From Erwinia sp. OLFS4 (lineage in GTDB: Bacteria > Pseudomonadota > Gammaproteobacteria > Enterobacterales > Enterobacteriaceae), in the NCBI RefSeq assembly GCF_002752165.1, contig NZ_MOMB01000008.1, forward strand, positions 1 to 64,000: 64,000 nucleotides of DNA. The letters run 5' to 3'. Below, piece after piece: positions 19,109 to 28,303 of this stretch. The notes beneath the pieces were generated by a model that saw only the letters and a program-made list of their open reading frames with translations, did no database searches and was not told where the DNA came from. Each line of letters starts with the position of its first letter. Within the stretch, counting starts at the first letter, position 1. A program made the position numbers and the translations under genes.

Positions 19109-20152
19109 ATGTCAGAGCAAACCATTTTCAATATCAGCACCGAAATTCACAACCAGCACCTGCAAGTCCGTTTAAACGATCGTAGCATTTTCTGCCTAAA
19201 CAAGCCGACCGCTGAGCGTTATCAGCTCACCATGGAGCAGGACGCCGGAAACTATGTTATCTGGATGCGCCAAAGCAATAATGGGTTCGCCCGTCTTTAT
19301 TCAACGGAAGATCCTGAGCTCGCCAGCCTGATTATGAATACCACGGCCGACGTACTCACACGTATGGCCATGGTCACGAACCAGGCCCATCCAGCGCCCT
19401 CTCATACTACGTCCAAGTGGAAATGGTTCGCATCGGGTGCTCTGTGCCTTGCCCTTGCAGCTGCCTGGCTGGCGCCGCAGTTCAGTGGTCCGATAAAGGC
19501 ACCGGTGGCCACTCCAGTTCCAGTGGTGTCACAAATTCAGCCTGCGCCAACTAAAGTAACCGCAGTGACGACGCCGCAAGTGGTCCCGCAAACGCAAACC
19601 GCCCAAGTTCAGGGTACCCCATCCCTCTCTCCGGAAGCGGCAGCTGAGGCCAGGGCGTTGCTCGCAGAAAGACTAAAAAATGGTGCAGCAAAGCAGGAGT
19701 TCACTGTTCGACTGTCCTCTGGCCATGAACGCTCACTTTACATTTTCCTTGATCCGGAATGCCCAAACTGCCGCATCTTTGAACCGACTGTCCAGGCTCT
19801 GGCAGAAGACTACAACGTGGAGATTTTTCCGGTGACGCTGATTGGCAAAACCCGCACGGCAGACGAGGTGGTGCCCCTGCTCTGCGCCACACCTGAGAAG
19901 CGCGCGCAGATGTGGAAGGCCCTTAACGACACCGGCGCCGGCATGCTCAATCTGGCAAAGAAAGAAAAAGCGAGTATTGCACCGGCCGCCTGTGATGCCG
20001 GCAAGCTGGCCCTGGCGCGCAATGACCTGGCATTTGAGCTGTATCGCATGCCGGGGACACCGACGGTCATCAGCGATGACGGCCGCATGATCCCGCTGCA
20101 GGCCATGTCCAGTGATACCGCGCTGAAATCATTCCTCGATATCCGCCAGTAA
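19109..20152 (+). CDS. trbB: TrbB, DsbC-like thioredoxin-fold protein
   Basis: 347 residues. N-terminal cytoplasmic part, membrane span at about 107-128 (WFASGALCLALAAAWLAP), a Pro/Thr/Gln linker, then a DsbC/DsbG-like thioredoxin domain with the redox motif CPNC at about residue 217 (FLDPECPNCRIFEP) and the cis-Pro segment MPGTPTVI. It likely forms or isomerises disulfides in secreted transfer proteins. It lies 4 bp after trbA and 10 bp before trbC. Confidence 0.88.
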   Translation: MSEQTIFNISTEIHNQHLQVRLNDRSIFCLNKPTAERYQLTMEQDAGNYVIWMRQSNNGFARLYSTEDPELASLIMNTTADVLTRMAMVTNQAHPAPSHTTSKWKWFASGALCLALAAAWLAPQFSGPIKAPVATPVPVVSQIQPAPTKVTAVTTPQVVPQTQTAQVQGTPSLSPEAAAEARALLAERLKNGAAKQEFTVRLSSGHERSLYIFLDPECPNCRIFEPTVQALAEDYNVEIFPVTLIGKTRTADEVVPLLCATPEKRAQMWKALNDTGAGMLNLAKKEKASIAPAACDAGKLALARNDLAFELYRMPGTPTVISDDGRMIPLQAMSSDTALKSFLDIRQ

Positions 20153-20162
20153 GGAGGCCTTA

Positions 20163-22490
20163 ATGGATTTAAAAGGACGTCACGGCCCTGTGGACAGCTG
20201 GCGAATAAGCCGGCTGGTCCATGGCCAACAGGTTGAGCGCATACTCCTGGCGCCAGCTACCGTACAACTACTACTGGTGTTTTCTCTGCTGGTCGGTGCC
20301 TTATGGCCAGCCACATTGTTGTTATCCCTGCCGCTCAGCATCATCCTGCTGGTTGCATTTAGCGACCAGCGCTTTCGCTTACCGTTGCGAATACCGATGG
20401 ATGTTGGAGGACTGGACCTTTCGACAGAGCGCGAGCTCAGCTGGAATATTCCACTACTCAACCTGAACCTCCCCAAAATTGTTCGGGGAAAATCAGAGGG
20501 AACGCTGTGCCTGGGAACAGCACGCAAGCAAAACAGAGGCAGAGAACTGTGGTTGCAAACTTCTGACGCCCTGCGCCATATGCAAATTATGGCCACCACA
20601 GGCGGTGGGAAAACGGAAACGCTCTACAGCATGTACCTCAACTCTCTGTGCTGGGCGCGCGGCTGCTGTATCTCTGACGGTAAGGCACAGATAGACCTCG
20701 CCGTCGCCACCTGGTCGATGGCCAGACGTTTCGGTCAGGAAGACGACTGGCACGTCCTGAACTTCATTACCGGTAGCGATGACAAGTTCAAAAAGATATT
20801 ACTCGGTGACAAGTCCCGACCACAGTCGAACGGCACCAATCCTTTCGCTTATGGGAGTCCGACATTCATCACTCAGCTGATGGAATCATTACAGCCAGCT
20901 GGCAACGGAAGCGATGAAGGGTGGAAAGACAAAGCGCGCGCCATGATGAACGCGCTGATTTACGCCCTGTGCTACAAGCGGGCCAGGGACAACATTCTGC
21001 TGACACAGGACGTCATTCAGTCCTATCTCCCGTTAGCTAAGTTTGTGGGTCTGTACCGTGAAGCGCTGGAACAAGGCTGGCACGTGGAAGGCTACAAGCC
21101 GATGGAAAACTATCTGGCCAACCTCGCCGGCTTTGATATGAACCTGATTAACCGTCCGGGAGAATGGTCCCAGGGCGCACTGGACCAGCACGGGTACCTC
21201 ATCCAGCAGTTCACCCGCATGCTCAGCATGTTCAACGATACCTATGGCCATGTCTTTCCCAAAAACGGCGGGGACATCGATATGCAGGACATCCTGCACA
21301 ACGATCGCACGCTGGTTGTGCTCATACCTGCCCTTGAGCTTTCCGATAACGAAGCGGCCACGTTGGGCAAACTCTATATATCTGACATCAGGATGAACAT
21401 CGCCAAAGACCTGGGTAACAAGATTGAGGGCTCGCCGGAACACACGTTGACCGTGAAGAAGTTCGCCAGCAGGTTTCCTTTCATGCTCCTGTGTGACGAG
21501 GTGGGCTACTACTTCGCACCAGGTCTGGAGAAACTGGCCGCCCAGATGCGAAGCCTGCGTTACATGCTGGTTATCCTTGGCCAGGACCTGCAGGCCATGC
21601 TGAAACATGGGAAAGAAGTGCATTCCGTGAACGCCAACCTCGGTACCAAGCAGTTCATGAAAACGGAGGATACGGAAGACACCCTCAAGATGATCCGCGC
21701 GGTCGGTGGTACGGGACAGTACGCTGAGCAGCGCACTATGGAACGGACCAGTATGGGGAGCTATCAGGATGTTGACCGCGTGGAGTTCCGCGATAAGGAC
21801 AACATCCAGCTGGATGAGCTCAAGTCACTGAAAGAAGGTGAGGGAATCATCGTCTTTGAAGACCAGCAGGTCCGCAGCAACTCTATCTATATCCCGGATA
21901 GTGAGAAAATTTCGAAACTGGACGTCAAGATCAACCGTTACGTCCCCATCCGTCGCCCGGATTTCAATGACCTTTGTCGTGAAGTACCGGCAGCCGAACG
22001 CCGGCGTCCGGTATCCCAGGAGCGGGTCAGCCAGATTCTTGACATCTGCCACTCAACTAGTCCGGAAGAGTATCACGGCCACCTTCAAGCCCGTATCGAG
22101 GACCAGACACTTCTGGCTATCACAAAACTGGCCAGCGATCTGGATAGCCGTACCGATGTGGACTACAGCGACGATGAACGCGGTATTCTGCTGTTTGAAG
22201 CAGCCGTTAACGCCCTTGAGAAGAACAAGGGCAAATACCGCTGGCTGAAGGACCGTGAAAATATACGCATATCGAAGAAGCGTATTGAAGAGGCACACCA
22301 GAACAATGCCGGATACAGCACGCCACCGGCACAACCATCACCAACGGAAAATTTCTTCCCGCCGGCACCTCCATACCCCGAACAAACCCACTACACAGAG
22401 AACAGAACCTATGATGACTGGCACCAGAGCTTCGCGCCTGACGCTTTTACTGACGATTTTGCTTCTTCCTCTGTCATCGATCGCATCTGA
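20163..22490 (+). CDS. trbC: TrbC, type IV coupling ATPase (DotL/IcmO-like)
   Basis: 775 residues, AAGGAGG just upstream. Two N-terminal spans (ATVQLLLVFSLLVGALWPA; LLLSLPLSIILLVAF) then a VirD4/FtsK-type ATPase: Walker A TTGGGKTETLYS near residue 145, Walker B FMLLCDEVGYYF near 440, and GTKQFMKTEDTEDT beyond. It recruits the relaxosome to the channel. The C-terminal 70 residues are Pro-rich and low-complexity. The end of the gene overlaps the next small reading frame. Confidence 0.92.
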   Translation: MDLKGRHGPVDSWRISRLVHGQQVERILLAPATVQLLLVFSLLVGALWPATLLLSLPLSIILLVAFSDQRFRLPLRIPMDVGGLDLSTERELSWNIPLLNLNLPKIVRGKSEGTLCLGTARKQNRGRELWLQTSDALRHMQIMATTGGGKTETLYSMYLNSLCWARGCCISDGKAQIDLAVATWSMARRFGQEDDWHVLNFITGSDDKFKKILLGDKSRPQSNGTNPFAYGSPTFITQLMESLQPAGNGSDEGWKDKARAMMNALIYALCYKRARDNILLTQDVIQSYLPLAKFVGLYREALEQGWHVEGYKPMENYLANLAGFDMNLINRPGEWSQGALDQHGYLIQQFTRMLSMFNDTYGHVFPKNGGDIDMQDILHNDRTLVVLIPALELSDNEAATLGKLYISDIRMNIAKDLGNKIEGSPEHTLTVKKFASRFPFMLLCDEVGYYFAPGLEKLAAQMRSLRYMLVILGQDLQAMLKHGKEVHSVNANLGTKQFMKTEDTEDTLKMIRAVGGTGQYAEQRTMERTSMGSYQDVDRVEFRDKDNIQLDELKSLKEGEGIIVFEDQQVRSNSIYIPDSEKISKLDVKINRYVPIRRPDFNDLCREVPAAERRRPVSQERVSQILDICHSTSPEEYHGHLQARIEDQTLLAITKLASDLDSRTDVDYSDDERGILLFEAAVNALEKNKGKYRWLKDRENIRISKKRIEEAHQNNAGYSTPPAQPSPTENFFPPAPPYPEQTHYTENRTYDDWHQSFAPDAFTDDFASSSVIDRI

Positions 22491-22617
22491 GGTAAGAATC
22501 ACTACCGGGTTCCGGGTGGTGGTTAAGGGCACAACGTCCCTGGTATGCCCTGCCCTGAACATATTACTCGTCGCTGAGGAAGCGGCAGCTGAGTCATCTG
22601 TCCCACGAGAGGTTTAG
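22411..22617 (+). CDS. Small secreted protein, unknown
   Basis: 68 residues overlapping the 3' end of trbC in another frame. MMTGTRASRLTLLLTILLLP followed by LSSIAS gives a convincing Sec signal peptide; the mature part is about 42 residues with one Cys (SLVCPALN). The Shine-Dalgarno is weak (AGAGAACAG), so translation may depend on trbC. I do not recognise it. A spurious signal-like hydrophobic stretch cannot be excluded, though the hydrophobic core is in a frame not forced by trbC codon bias. Confidence 0.5.
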   Translation: MMTGTRASRLTLLLTILLLPLSSIASEVRITTGFRVVVKGTTSLVCPALNILLVAEEAAAESSVPREV

Positions 22618-22619
22618 AT

Positions 22620-23141
22620 ATGAAACTTTATCATATTGATAAGGCGAGAGAATATCGCCGAATAATGCTGGACGTGCTTGAAGTCTGCCCCCGTCGTTTC
22701 AGAGACGATATCCTGCGGGATATGGCATACATCCGGGAGGATGGAGACTTAATGGCGGAGTACTTCAGGGATCTGCATTGCGGAGAGTTGCAATTCTTTT
22801 ACCGCCTGAGGAACAGTCGTTCATTCAGGCGTGCCACACTTCATCAGTCTAGTCTGTTGCTGAGCATTCTGGACAGGCTTGAAGAAGCCTATCGCTATGA
22901 CACGGGACAGGCATTCATGTTTCAGACTGCTGAGGAAAGACAGACCCGCAGAAAAGCAAGCCGCGGATCCATTCAGCGTCAGATTGAGTGGTCGCAGAAG
23001 CATCCACGCCTGTCAAAACTTTCGTTCCTGCTCCACTGTACGCCCCTGCTCACTGTATTGTCACCCGTCATATTTATCGTTATAGCAGTGACCTTTTTTG
23101 TTTTCATCGGTCGGCACCCAATCCTCTTTTTTTGGCACTGA
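22620..23141 (+). CDS. Hypothetical protein with C-terminal membrane anchor
   Basis: 173 residues, GAGAGG 8 bp before ATG and only 2 bp after the preceding small gene, so it belongs to the trb unit. The first 140 residues are charged and helical (Arg-rich: RRFRDDILRDM, RLRNSRSFRRA). A single hydrophobic tail (about 148-170, LTVLSPVIFIVIAVTFFVFIG) would anchor it in the inner membrane. No family recognised. Its place between the coupling protein and nuc suggests an accessory transfer role. Confidence 0.65.
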   Translation: MKLYHIDKAREYRRIMLDVLEVCPRRFRDDILRDMAYIREDGDLMAEYFRDLHCGELQFFYRLRNSRSFRRATLHQSSLLLSILDRLEEAYRYDTGQAFMFQTAEERQTRRKASRGSIQRQIEWSQKHPRLSKLSFLLHCTPLLTVLSPVIFIVIAVTFFVFIGRHPILFFWH

Positions 23142-23270
23142 GGGCAATACAGCGGCACACTTCCGGCTGGCTCTGACCTCTATTCGTTACCTGTCACCAA
23201 CAATGTAAAGCTGCCCCATACGGGTGAGAAATCCAATAATCTTCAAGACTTCAAACCACTGAGGTATTCA

Positions 23271-23816
23271 ATGAATTATCGTTCATTTCGTCGGTTGGCT
23301 TTAGCCTGCCTAATATGCTTTCCCTTATCCGGCATTCTTCCTGCTGTCTCGGCAACGTCCATTGAGGCAGGCTTCTCGCCAGAAGGTAGCGCCCAGCAGC
23401 TCGTCTTGAATACGATTGACTCAGCCCAGCAAAGTATCCGGATGATGGCCTATTCCTTCACCGATCCTGACGTGATGAAGGCGCTTATCGCCGCGCATCG
23501 GCGGGGCGTCGATATAAAAATCGTTATCGACGAGAAAGGCAATCGCAACAGGGCCAGCATGGCGGCAATGAATCTGATGGTTAATACAGGTATACCGCTG
23601 AGGACAAACGGACGATTCCCTATCCAGCACGATAAAATTTTAATTGTTGATAATCATACAGTTGAGTCAGGAAGCTATAATTATAGCAGGGCCGGATCAT
23701 CCAGGAATAGCGAGAACGTACTGGTTATTCATGACGTGCCTGAGCTGGCGCAGACCTATCTTACTCACTGGCAGTCCCGCTGGGAAATGGGAACAAACTG
23801 GCAATCATCGTATTAA
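23271..23816 (+). CDS. nuc: Nuc, exported endonuclease of the phospholipase D superfamily
   Basis: 181 residues with signal peptide MNYRSFRRLALACLICFPLS. One HKD motif, HDKILIVDNHTVESGSYN, is the signature of Nuc (pKM101 and many conjugative plasmids), which dimerises to form a full active site and cuts DNA/RNA without metal in vitro. Length matches the family. It lies at the end of the trb cluster; a hairpin follows at once. Its role in plasmid biology is not essential for transfer in known cases. Confidence 0.92.
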   Translation: MNYRSFRRLALACLICFPLSGILPAVSATSIEAGFSPEGSAQQLVLNTIDSAQQSIRMMAYSFTDPDVMKALIAAHRRGVDIKIVIDEKGNRNRASMAAMNLMVNTGIPLRTNGRFPIQHDKILIVDNHTVESGSYNYSRAGSSRNSENVLVIHDVPELAQTYLTHWQSRWEMGTNWQSSY

Positions 23817-23826
23817 TATTGAGGAA

Positions 23827-23846
23827 AGCCGTCCCGAAGGACGGCT
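23827..23846 (+). terminator. Hairpin after nuc
   Basis: AGCCGTCC / GGACGGCT arms with a 4-nt loop, 11 bp after the nuc stop. There is no clear T-run, so termination strength is uncertain. The next ~430 bp up to 24275 hold no convincing gene; they contain two 18-bp direct repeats (AGCACTGTTACGCGCTTG at about 24035 and 24205). Confidence 0.5.
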
Positions 23847-24274
23847 ACCTGGCTTACTTGCCTGTTGCGTTGATGGTCACAGATATTGAGTTATTGGAGA
23901 TATTCCAGCCCCCTTCCCCGTGAGACAACAATGCACCAGAAACAATGAGCACAATACAAAAGTACCGTTTCATTGCGCGGTCCTTGCTCAGACCGCTTCA
24001 CGCTTACACCACTGGAGATGCCACCGTGAAAACAAGCACTGTTACGCGCTTGCGTTTACGGCCGTTGGATACCCTTTCCCTGGTCCAGTGCCCGCTTGCT
24101 AAGGCGGCGGAAAGGCCCGGTGATATTGTACACATCCCATATCCAGACACGACAAATTTTGTATAGTGCCTCTTGACACTTTTTGTATAGTCGCCCAATA
24201 TATGAGCACTGTTACGCGCTTGTGTTACGTTAGTAACCAAAGCCCTGCTGGAAAGGCCGCTAACCTGACCAGCA

Positions 24275-24308
24275 CACAAAAACCGCCTGAATATCGGCGG
24301 TTTTTGTG
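24275..24308. terminator. Bidirectional terminator between the trb and nik units
   Basis: Perfect 13-bp arms CACAAAAACCGCC / GGCGGTTTTTGTG with an 8-nt loop, flanked by A and T runs on either side, so it works on both strands. On the minus strand it would end the nikA-nikB-unknown gene transcript; on the plus strand it would end any transcript passing nuc. Confidence 0.88.
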
Positions 24309-24386
24309 TTTTAGCATCACGATATTTAGTCCATCTCCCTGGCTCAGGCCGGATTACACACTGTTAGCTCCTTTGTCCCTACAAAC

Positions 24387-25232
24387 TCATTTAAATATAT
24401 GCCGTACCAGAACAACCAGGTACAACATCGTCCTCCGCAAAAACTTAATTTTATCGGCATGCCCGTCCAGCATCCCAAACCATATACGAAGCCTGGCCGT
24501 TCCACGCAAAGCTTCCGCATCAATCGTCTTGTTTTTGAAGAGATTTTCTTCATAGCAGTTGTTCTCAAAAAATAACAACGTATCCGTCCAAGGAAGATTT
24601 CCTGGCCACTTGTGTAAAACATCCACGCCATAAGCACTGAGTAACGGTAATGCAAAAGCATGATGCTTAACTCTTTGCACATATCTGTTATCAAGAACTC
24701 CCCAGACGTCCCTCAGCCCGTTTTTTTCGAGGATGTAAAGTTTAATTCTGTCTGCTGCGGGATAAGTATCGGTATATACCTTTGCAGGTACGTATTCAAT
24801 ATTATGGTACCGACAAAAGTTAACACGGTTTCTTCCTTCAGTAGGCAAGAACAAACCCAGTGAAGGCAGAAAGATATAACTGGTATTGCCTATCCCATGA
24901 TAAGAAAAAATATGACTGCGAATTTTTCTTTCATCTTCTCCGGTAAAATATTTCTGATCCGGCCACCAACGCCAGCTGCAACCAAACGTGTGGGGTACAG
25001 GCACGTAAAGAAACTCGGATTCACTCACTTCCCCTTCTTTTGGGCGAAAGGGGATTATGCAGTCAAAAAATTCGTCACCATTCATTGACTCACAGATCCC
25101 CTCAGGAATGCTTTCAGGTGACTTTCTGGCTTTCGTATCAATCTGAAATTTAAGGTCCACAAAATCTCTTGCCGCCCTGACCATGGCTGAAGTCAGATAT
25201 GACAGGTCGGCAGGTTTAAAATGTTCATCCAT
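24387..25232 (-). CDS. Hypothetical protein downstream of the relaxase gene
   Basis: 281 residues, the third gene of the minus-strand nik unit, 37 bp after nikB ends. No signal peptide or clear membrane span; aromatic-rich (PHTFGCSWRWWPDQKYF; GNTSYIFLPSLGLFLPTEG). A short hydrophobic C-terminus (TMLYLVVLVRHIF). I do not recognise a family. Base composition is lower in GC than nikB, hinting at a separate origin. Co-transcription with the relaxase suggests a relaxosome or entry function. Confidence 0.7.
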   Translation of the reverse strand: MDEHFKPADLSYLTSAMVRAARDFVDLKFQIDTKARKSPESIPEGICESMNGDEFFDCIIPFRPKEGEVSESEFLYVPVPHTFGCSWRWWPDQKYFTGEDERKIRSHIFSYHGIGNTSYIFLPSLGLFLPTEGRNRVNFCRYHNIEYVPAKVYTDTYPAADRIKLYILEKNGLRDVWGVLDNRYVQRVKHHAFALPLLSAYGVDVLHKWPGNLPWTDTLLFFENNCYEENLFKNKTIDAEALRGTARLRIWFGMLDGHADKIKFLRRTMLYLVVLVRHIFK

Positions 25233-25269
25233 GTCTGTTCAGTTGCCTTTTTTCTGCAGAAATAAATTA

Positions 25270-27192
25270 TCAGCGTGGCTTGGGTGCCGTATGTCGCGCT
25301 GGGGTGTTCATTGACTGGGCAGGCGAACTTTGTTGCTCCTTCGGCGCATCATAACCGGCCATGCTGCGCTGTACTGGGTGAGTCAGAGGTACGATTTTAC
25401 CGGATGACGCATTGAAGTGCGGAATGTACTGCATGGTACCCTGCACAAATGTTTTATCTCCCCTGACTTCCACCGTTTCGCCGCTTTTCTCTCCGGTGAT
25501 GTGCAACGCCATCGCCAGATTTTTACCCTTCTCAGCCGGCGCATCGGCAACCTCGAGATACAAACCACGATCAAGCAGCACCGGCTTACCACCAGATGAA
25601 TACACCACCGCACCATCTCGGTTTACATTCGTATCGTAACCACGAATCTGCGACGGACGAATATCATCCGCAACTGAGTGGAGAATAATATTGTCAGAGA
25701 TGGCCGCAGTACGGTTCTTACGCTTCTCGCGGTAAGCCCAGCCGCGCAGCTGAGAGATAGCCGCTGCGTCATTACCCGTTGCCTGCACTTCAACCCAAGC
25801 GCGATACGACAATGGACGGGAACCCGGCATCTCTTTGAGCGCCTTCCTCTCATCTCTGATCTGCAAACGCAGTGCAGCCATATCCTTCATCTTCTCAACT
25901 TCCAGCGCACGGAACATCAGCTTACGAAGAAGAGGATCGCGTTCTGTCATGCGAACATTATTCTTGCGAATACGATAGCCGGCCGCCAGTTCGCGGAAAC
26001 GTGTCCGGGCAGCATCAGCTGAAATCCCGGGCCGGACAAAACTGGTTTTGTATGCTTTGTAGCGCGCAATCAGATCCTGGCGAGCCTCCGCGCGGGAGTT
26101 ACGACGTTCAGCTCTGGCCCCTTTATCACGACGGTGAAGACGATTGTCGTACTGGGATTCGATATCCACGGCACTCAGCAGAACGTCTCTTCCTTCCCGG
26201 TTCACCTCACGAACAACGGACGCACGGGTAAAACCACCAATAAGTTCCTGCTGACAGCTAAGCGTCAGTTCCGGATGCAGATCGCTGGCTTTAACCGGCG
26301 CCTGCTCATCATCGGCGACGTCGTAAATCGCAAGTCCCTCGCCTTTCTGGCGCAGCTCAAGCCCGGCCGCAATCAGAATGTCATGCACCCCGTCCCAGTC
26401 ATAGCTCCCGCCCAGGAACAACGCATCTATCTTCTCCCGGCAGTTATCTACCGCGTATGAAAACAGACTTTCCTTGTCACCAAAATGCTCCAGCTGGCGC
26501 GCAGCTGCAGGGGCAGATTTGTAGAATTTTGGGCGACGAACAATCGCGCCTGAATCATTCACCATGTAAGGACCGTTGTCGTGCTTCCAGCCGTTCCTGA
26601 GCTCCAGCTCACGACAGCTGCGGTCGAGCGTGAAGCGATCGTTATACAGTGAAGCAGCTTTGTAGCTGACCGGATTGATACGGTTAACGGTCAGGTGGCA
26701 GTGCAGATTATCGGTGTCGTCATGGATGGCGAACACATACTGATGTCCCTCCATGCCCAGACGCTTAAGGCAGTGCCTGGCTGAGTCAAAAATCTGGTCT
26801 GGCGAAGGCCTTTCAGATTCTGGCCATGACAGAATGGCATGGTAGACCGGGTCATTGCAGCGGGTGTTTTGCACGGCCACCATGTCCATTTCGGTGGAGG
26901 CGGTAGCAAGGGAAAAGCAGTTGGTCTCACAGATGACTTTATCGCAACGCACCTGCTGGCGTCCGTCCGGGAACGTTGCGATAACATCCTGTGAATCTGG
27001 CAGCGCGTTGCGTGTCGCGTACCCAACCAGGTCATTGAATATTTTATCTTCTGACCGTGACTTGCGAACAAAGGGTCGTTCTGGCGACAGCGTTTCGCTC
27101 ATCTCAACATCATCGCGCAGGATGGTGTAGGAAACGAGCTGCACAAAGCTGGACTTACCATCACGACGCCTTTCGGCCACGACTGCGAGCAT
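25270..27192 (-). CDS. nikB: NikB-like relaxase (MOB-P family)
   Basis: 640 residues. The three-His motif HDDTDNLHCHLTVNRINP at about residue 157-174 coordinates the metal, and a Tyr near the N-terminus (VSYTILRDD, Y22) is the likely nucleophile, both typical of MOB-P relaxases. Following parts (about 360-460) are Arg/Lys-rich helical. R64 NikB is near 900 residues, so this one lacks a long C-terminal extension; it ends in a disordered Pro/Gln tail. It cuts oriT (27654/27655) and pilots the strand. Its start lies 1 bp after the nikA stop. Confidence 0.9.
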   Translation of the reverse strand: MLAVVAERRRDGKSSFVQLVSYTILRDDVEMSETLSPERPFVRKSRSEDKIFNDLVGYATRNALPDSQDVIATFPDGRQQVRCDKVICETNCFSLATASTEMDMVAVQNTRCNDPVYHAILSWPESERPSPDQIFDSARHCLKRLGMEGHQYVFAIHDDTDNLHCHLTVNRINPVSYKAASLYNDRFTLDRSCRELELRNGWKHDNGPYMVNDSGAIVRRPKFYKSAPAAARQLEHFGDKESLFSYAVDNCREKIDALFLGGSYDWDGVHDILIAAGLELRQKGEGLAIYDVADDEQAPVKASDLHPELTLSCQQELIGGFTRASVVREVNREGRDVLLSAVDIESQYDNRLHRRDKGARAERRNSRAEARQDLIARYKAYKTSFVRPGISADAARTRFRELAAGYRIRKNNVRMTERDPLLRKLMFRALEVEKMKDMAALRLQIRDERKALKEMPGSRPLSYRAWVEVQATGNDAAAISQLRGWAYREKRKNRTAAISDNIILHSVADDIRPSQIRGYDTNVNRDGAVVYSSGGKPVLLDRGLYLEVADAPAEKGKNLAMALHITGEKSGETVEVRGDKTFVQGTMQYIPHFNASSGKIVPLTHPVQRSMAGYDAPKEQQSSPAQSMNTPARHTAPKPR

Positions 27193-27193
27193 G

Positions 27194-27544
27194 TCAATCC
27201 TCAGTATTGTTCAGGCTCTCTGCCCGAAATTTCATTAACGTTTTCTGAAGTGCCGCCAGCGTATCAGCAAACTGTTTACTCAGTTCTGCGGTCATCATCC
27301 CCTGCTTTTGCATCTCGCTGTACAGATGCTTTTGCAGGCCACCCAGCTTCAGAATCTCATTCATCTGTTTGGTATCGCCTTTGGCCACGATGCGACGACC
27401 AAGGGCTGAACGCCGGAGAAATTCACCTGTTGAGATACCTGCAGCTTTCGCGCTGGCCTGTATCTGCTCCTTCTCCTCCGGGTAACACCGCACACTGCCC
27501 AGAAGCGCCGTTCTCTGGCGTCTTTCACTCTTACTCATCTTCAA
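27194..27544 (-). CDS. nikA: NikA-like relaxosome accessory protein (ribbon-helix-helix)
   Basis: 116 residues. The N-terminal RHH fold (LLGSVRCYPEEKEQIQASAK, then AGISTGEFLRRSALGR) is that of R64 NikA, which binds and bends the oriT repeat so that NikB can nick. The C-terminal half is helical (LGGLQKHLYSEMQKQGMMT). First gene of the nik unit, reading away from oriT. Confidence 0.9.
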   Translation of the reverse strand: MKMSKSERRQRTALLGSVRCYPEEKEQIQASAKAAGISTGEFLRRSALGRRIVAKGDTKQMNEILKLGGLQKHLYSEMQKQGMMTAELSKQFADTLAALQKTLMKFRAESLNNTED

Positions 27545-27564
27545 TCCTGCTCGGCCGGCAAGGC

Positions 27565-27700
27565 TGGCATGGTATTAGGGTGTCGGGACGGAGTCCTGAC
27601 CAGGGTGTTTTGTTGGACCGTCTGCGTGCAGGCGGTGCTACAAAACATACCCTGTCCCACGTTTTACAACAAATTTCGATTTATGCCCGGAAGTATAGGT
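27565..27700 (+). other. oriT: Origin of transfer (oriT) with putative nick site
   Basis: Next to nikA. Inverted repeats: CAGGGTGTTTTGT (27601-27613) pairs with ACAAAACATACCCTG (27640-27654, two extra bases), enclosing a second repeat CCGTCTGC / GCAGGCGG (27619-27634 region). GTCGGGAC / GTCCTGAC lies just before. ATACCCTG|TCCC at 27654/27655 resembles the MOB-P nick consensus ATCCTG|Y. If the plus strand is nicked there, the strand enters 27655 first and moves through the minus-strand leading genes, which fits their orientation. Confidence 0.75.
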
Positions 27701-27816
27701 GATTCTGGCTTCGCCGTCACTGGCTTACACCAGAAAGTACGGGGGCTGGCACTATGTTTCATGCGGGGATATACTCTTGCGCTGACTTTTACCACAAAAT
27801 GAAAGGAAATTGACGC

Positions 27817-28128
27817 ATGGCGGAGAAGAAGTGGTACAGCACTGAAGATGTGGAACTGGCAAAATCGTCACTGGATGATCTTCCGGATTTGACACCAACA
27901 CGACTCACAAAAACAGATGTTCTTGAGCAACTAAAAGACAAAATAATTGAGTTAGCGAACAGCAAGGGTTATAGCGTTGAAGATATTCGAAGCGCGCTGG
28001 ACTCCGCCGGTATTCCGACAAGCATCAAGGCTATTCGCGAAATTTTAAATTCCGGAAAAAAATCAGCACCACGGGCTACCAGAACTAAAAAAGTTACCGC
28101 CACGACGTCAGATAAGGTAGCTCCGTAA
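27817..28128 (+). CDS. Small protein beside oriT, possible mobilization accessory
   Basis: 103 residues, AAAGGAAATTGACGC before ATG. Helical N-terminal two thirds (VLEQLKDKIIELANSKGYSV, EDIRSALDSAGIPTSIKAIR) and a Lys/Thr-rich basic tail (APRATRTKKVTATTSDK). The helical pattern AGIPTSIKAIREIL looks like a helix-turn-helix. Oriented opposite to nikA across oriT, the position of MobC/TraK-type helpers in IncL/M and IncI systems. The 175 bp that follow show no gene. Confidence 0.6.
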   Translation: MAEKKWYSTEDVELAKSSLDDLPDLTPTRLTKTDVLEQLKDKIIELANSKGYSVEDIRSALDSAGIPTSIKAIREILNSGKKSAPRATRTKKVTATTSDKVAP

Positions 28129-28303
28129 TTTCAGCAAACCTGGCTATTCAGGGGAGCCCATGGGGGCGGACGGGTGAAAGAAAAGCGTCACGTCAGTGGC
28201 GATTTTCTTTCGGCGGGCGGGGGAATCATTTAGAGCCGGTCAATACCGGCGAAAAATGACCAGGGTACGAAGTGTGGCAGAGGTTTCCCCCTGCCTTCTC
28301 GCT

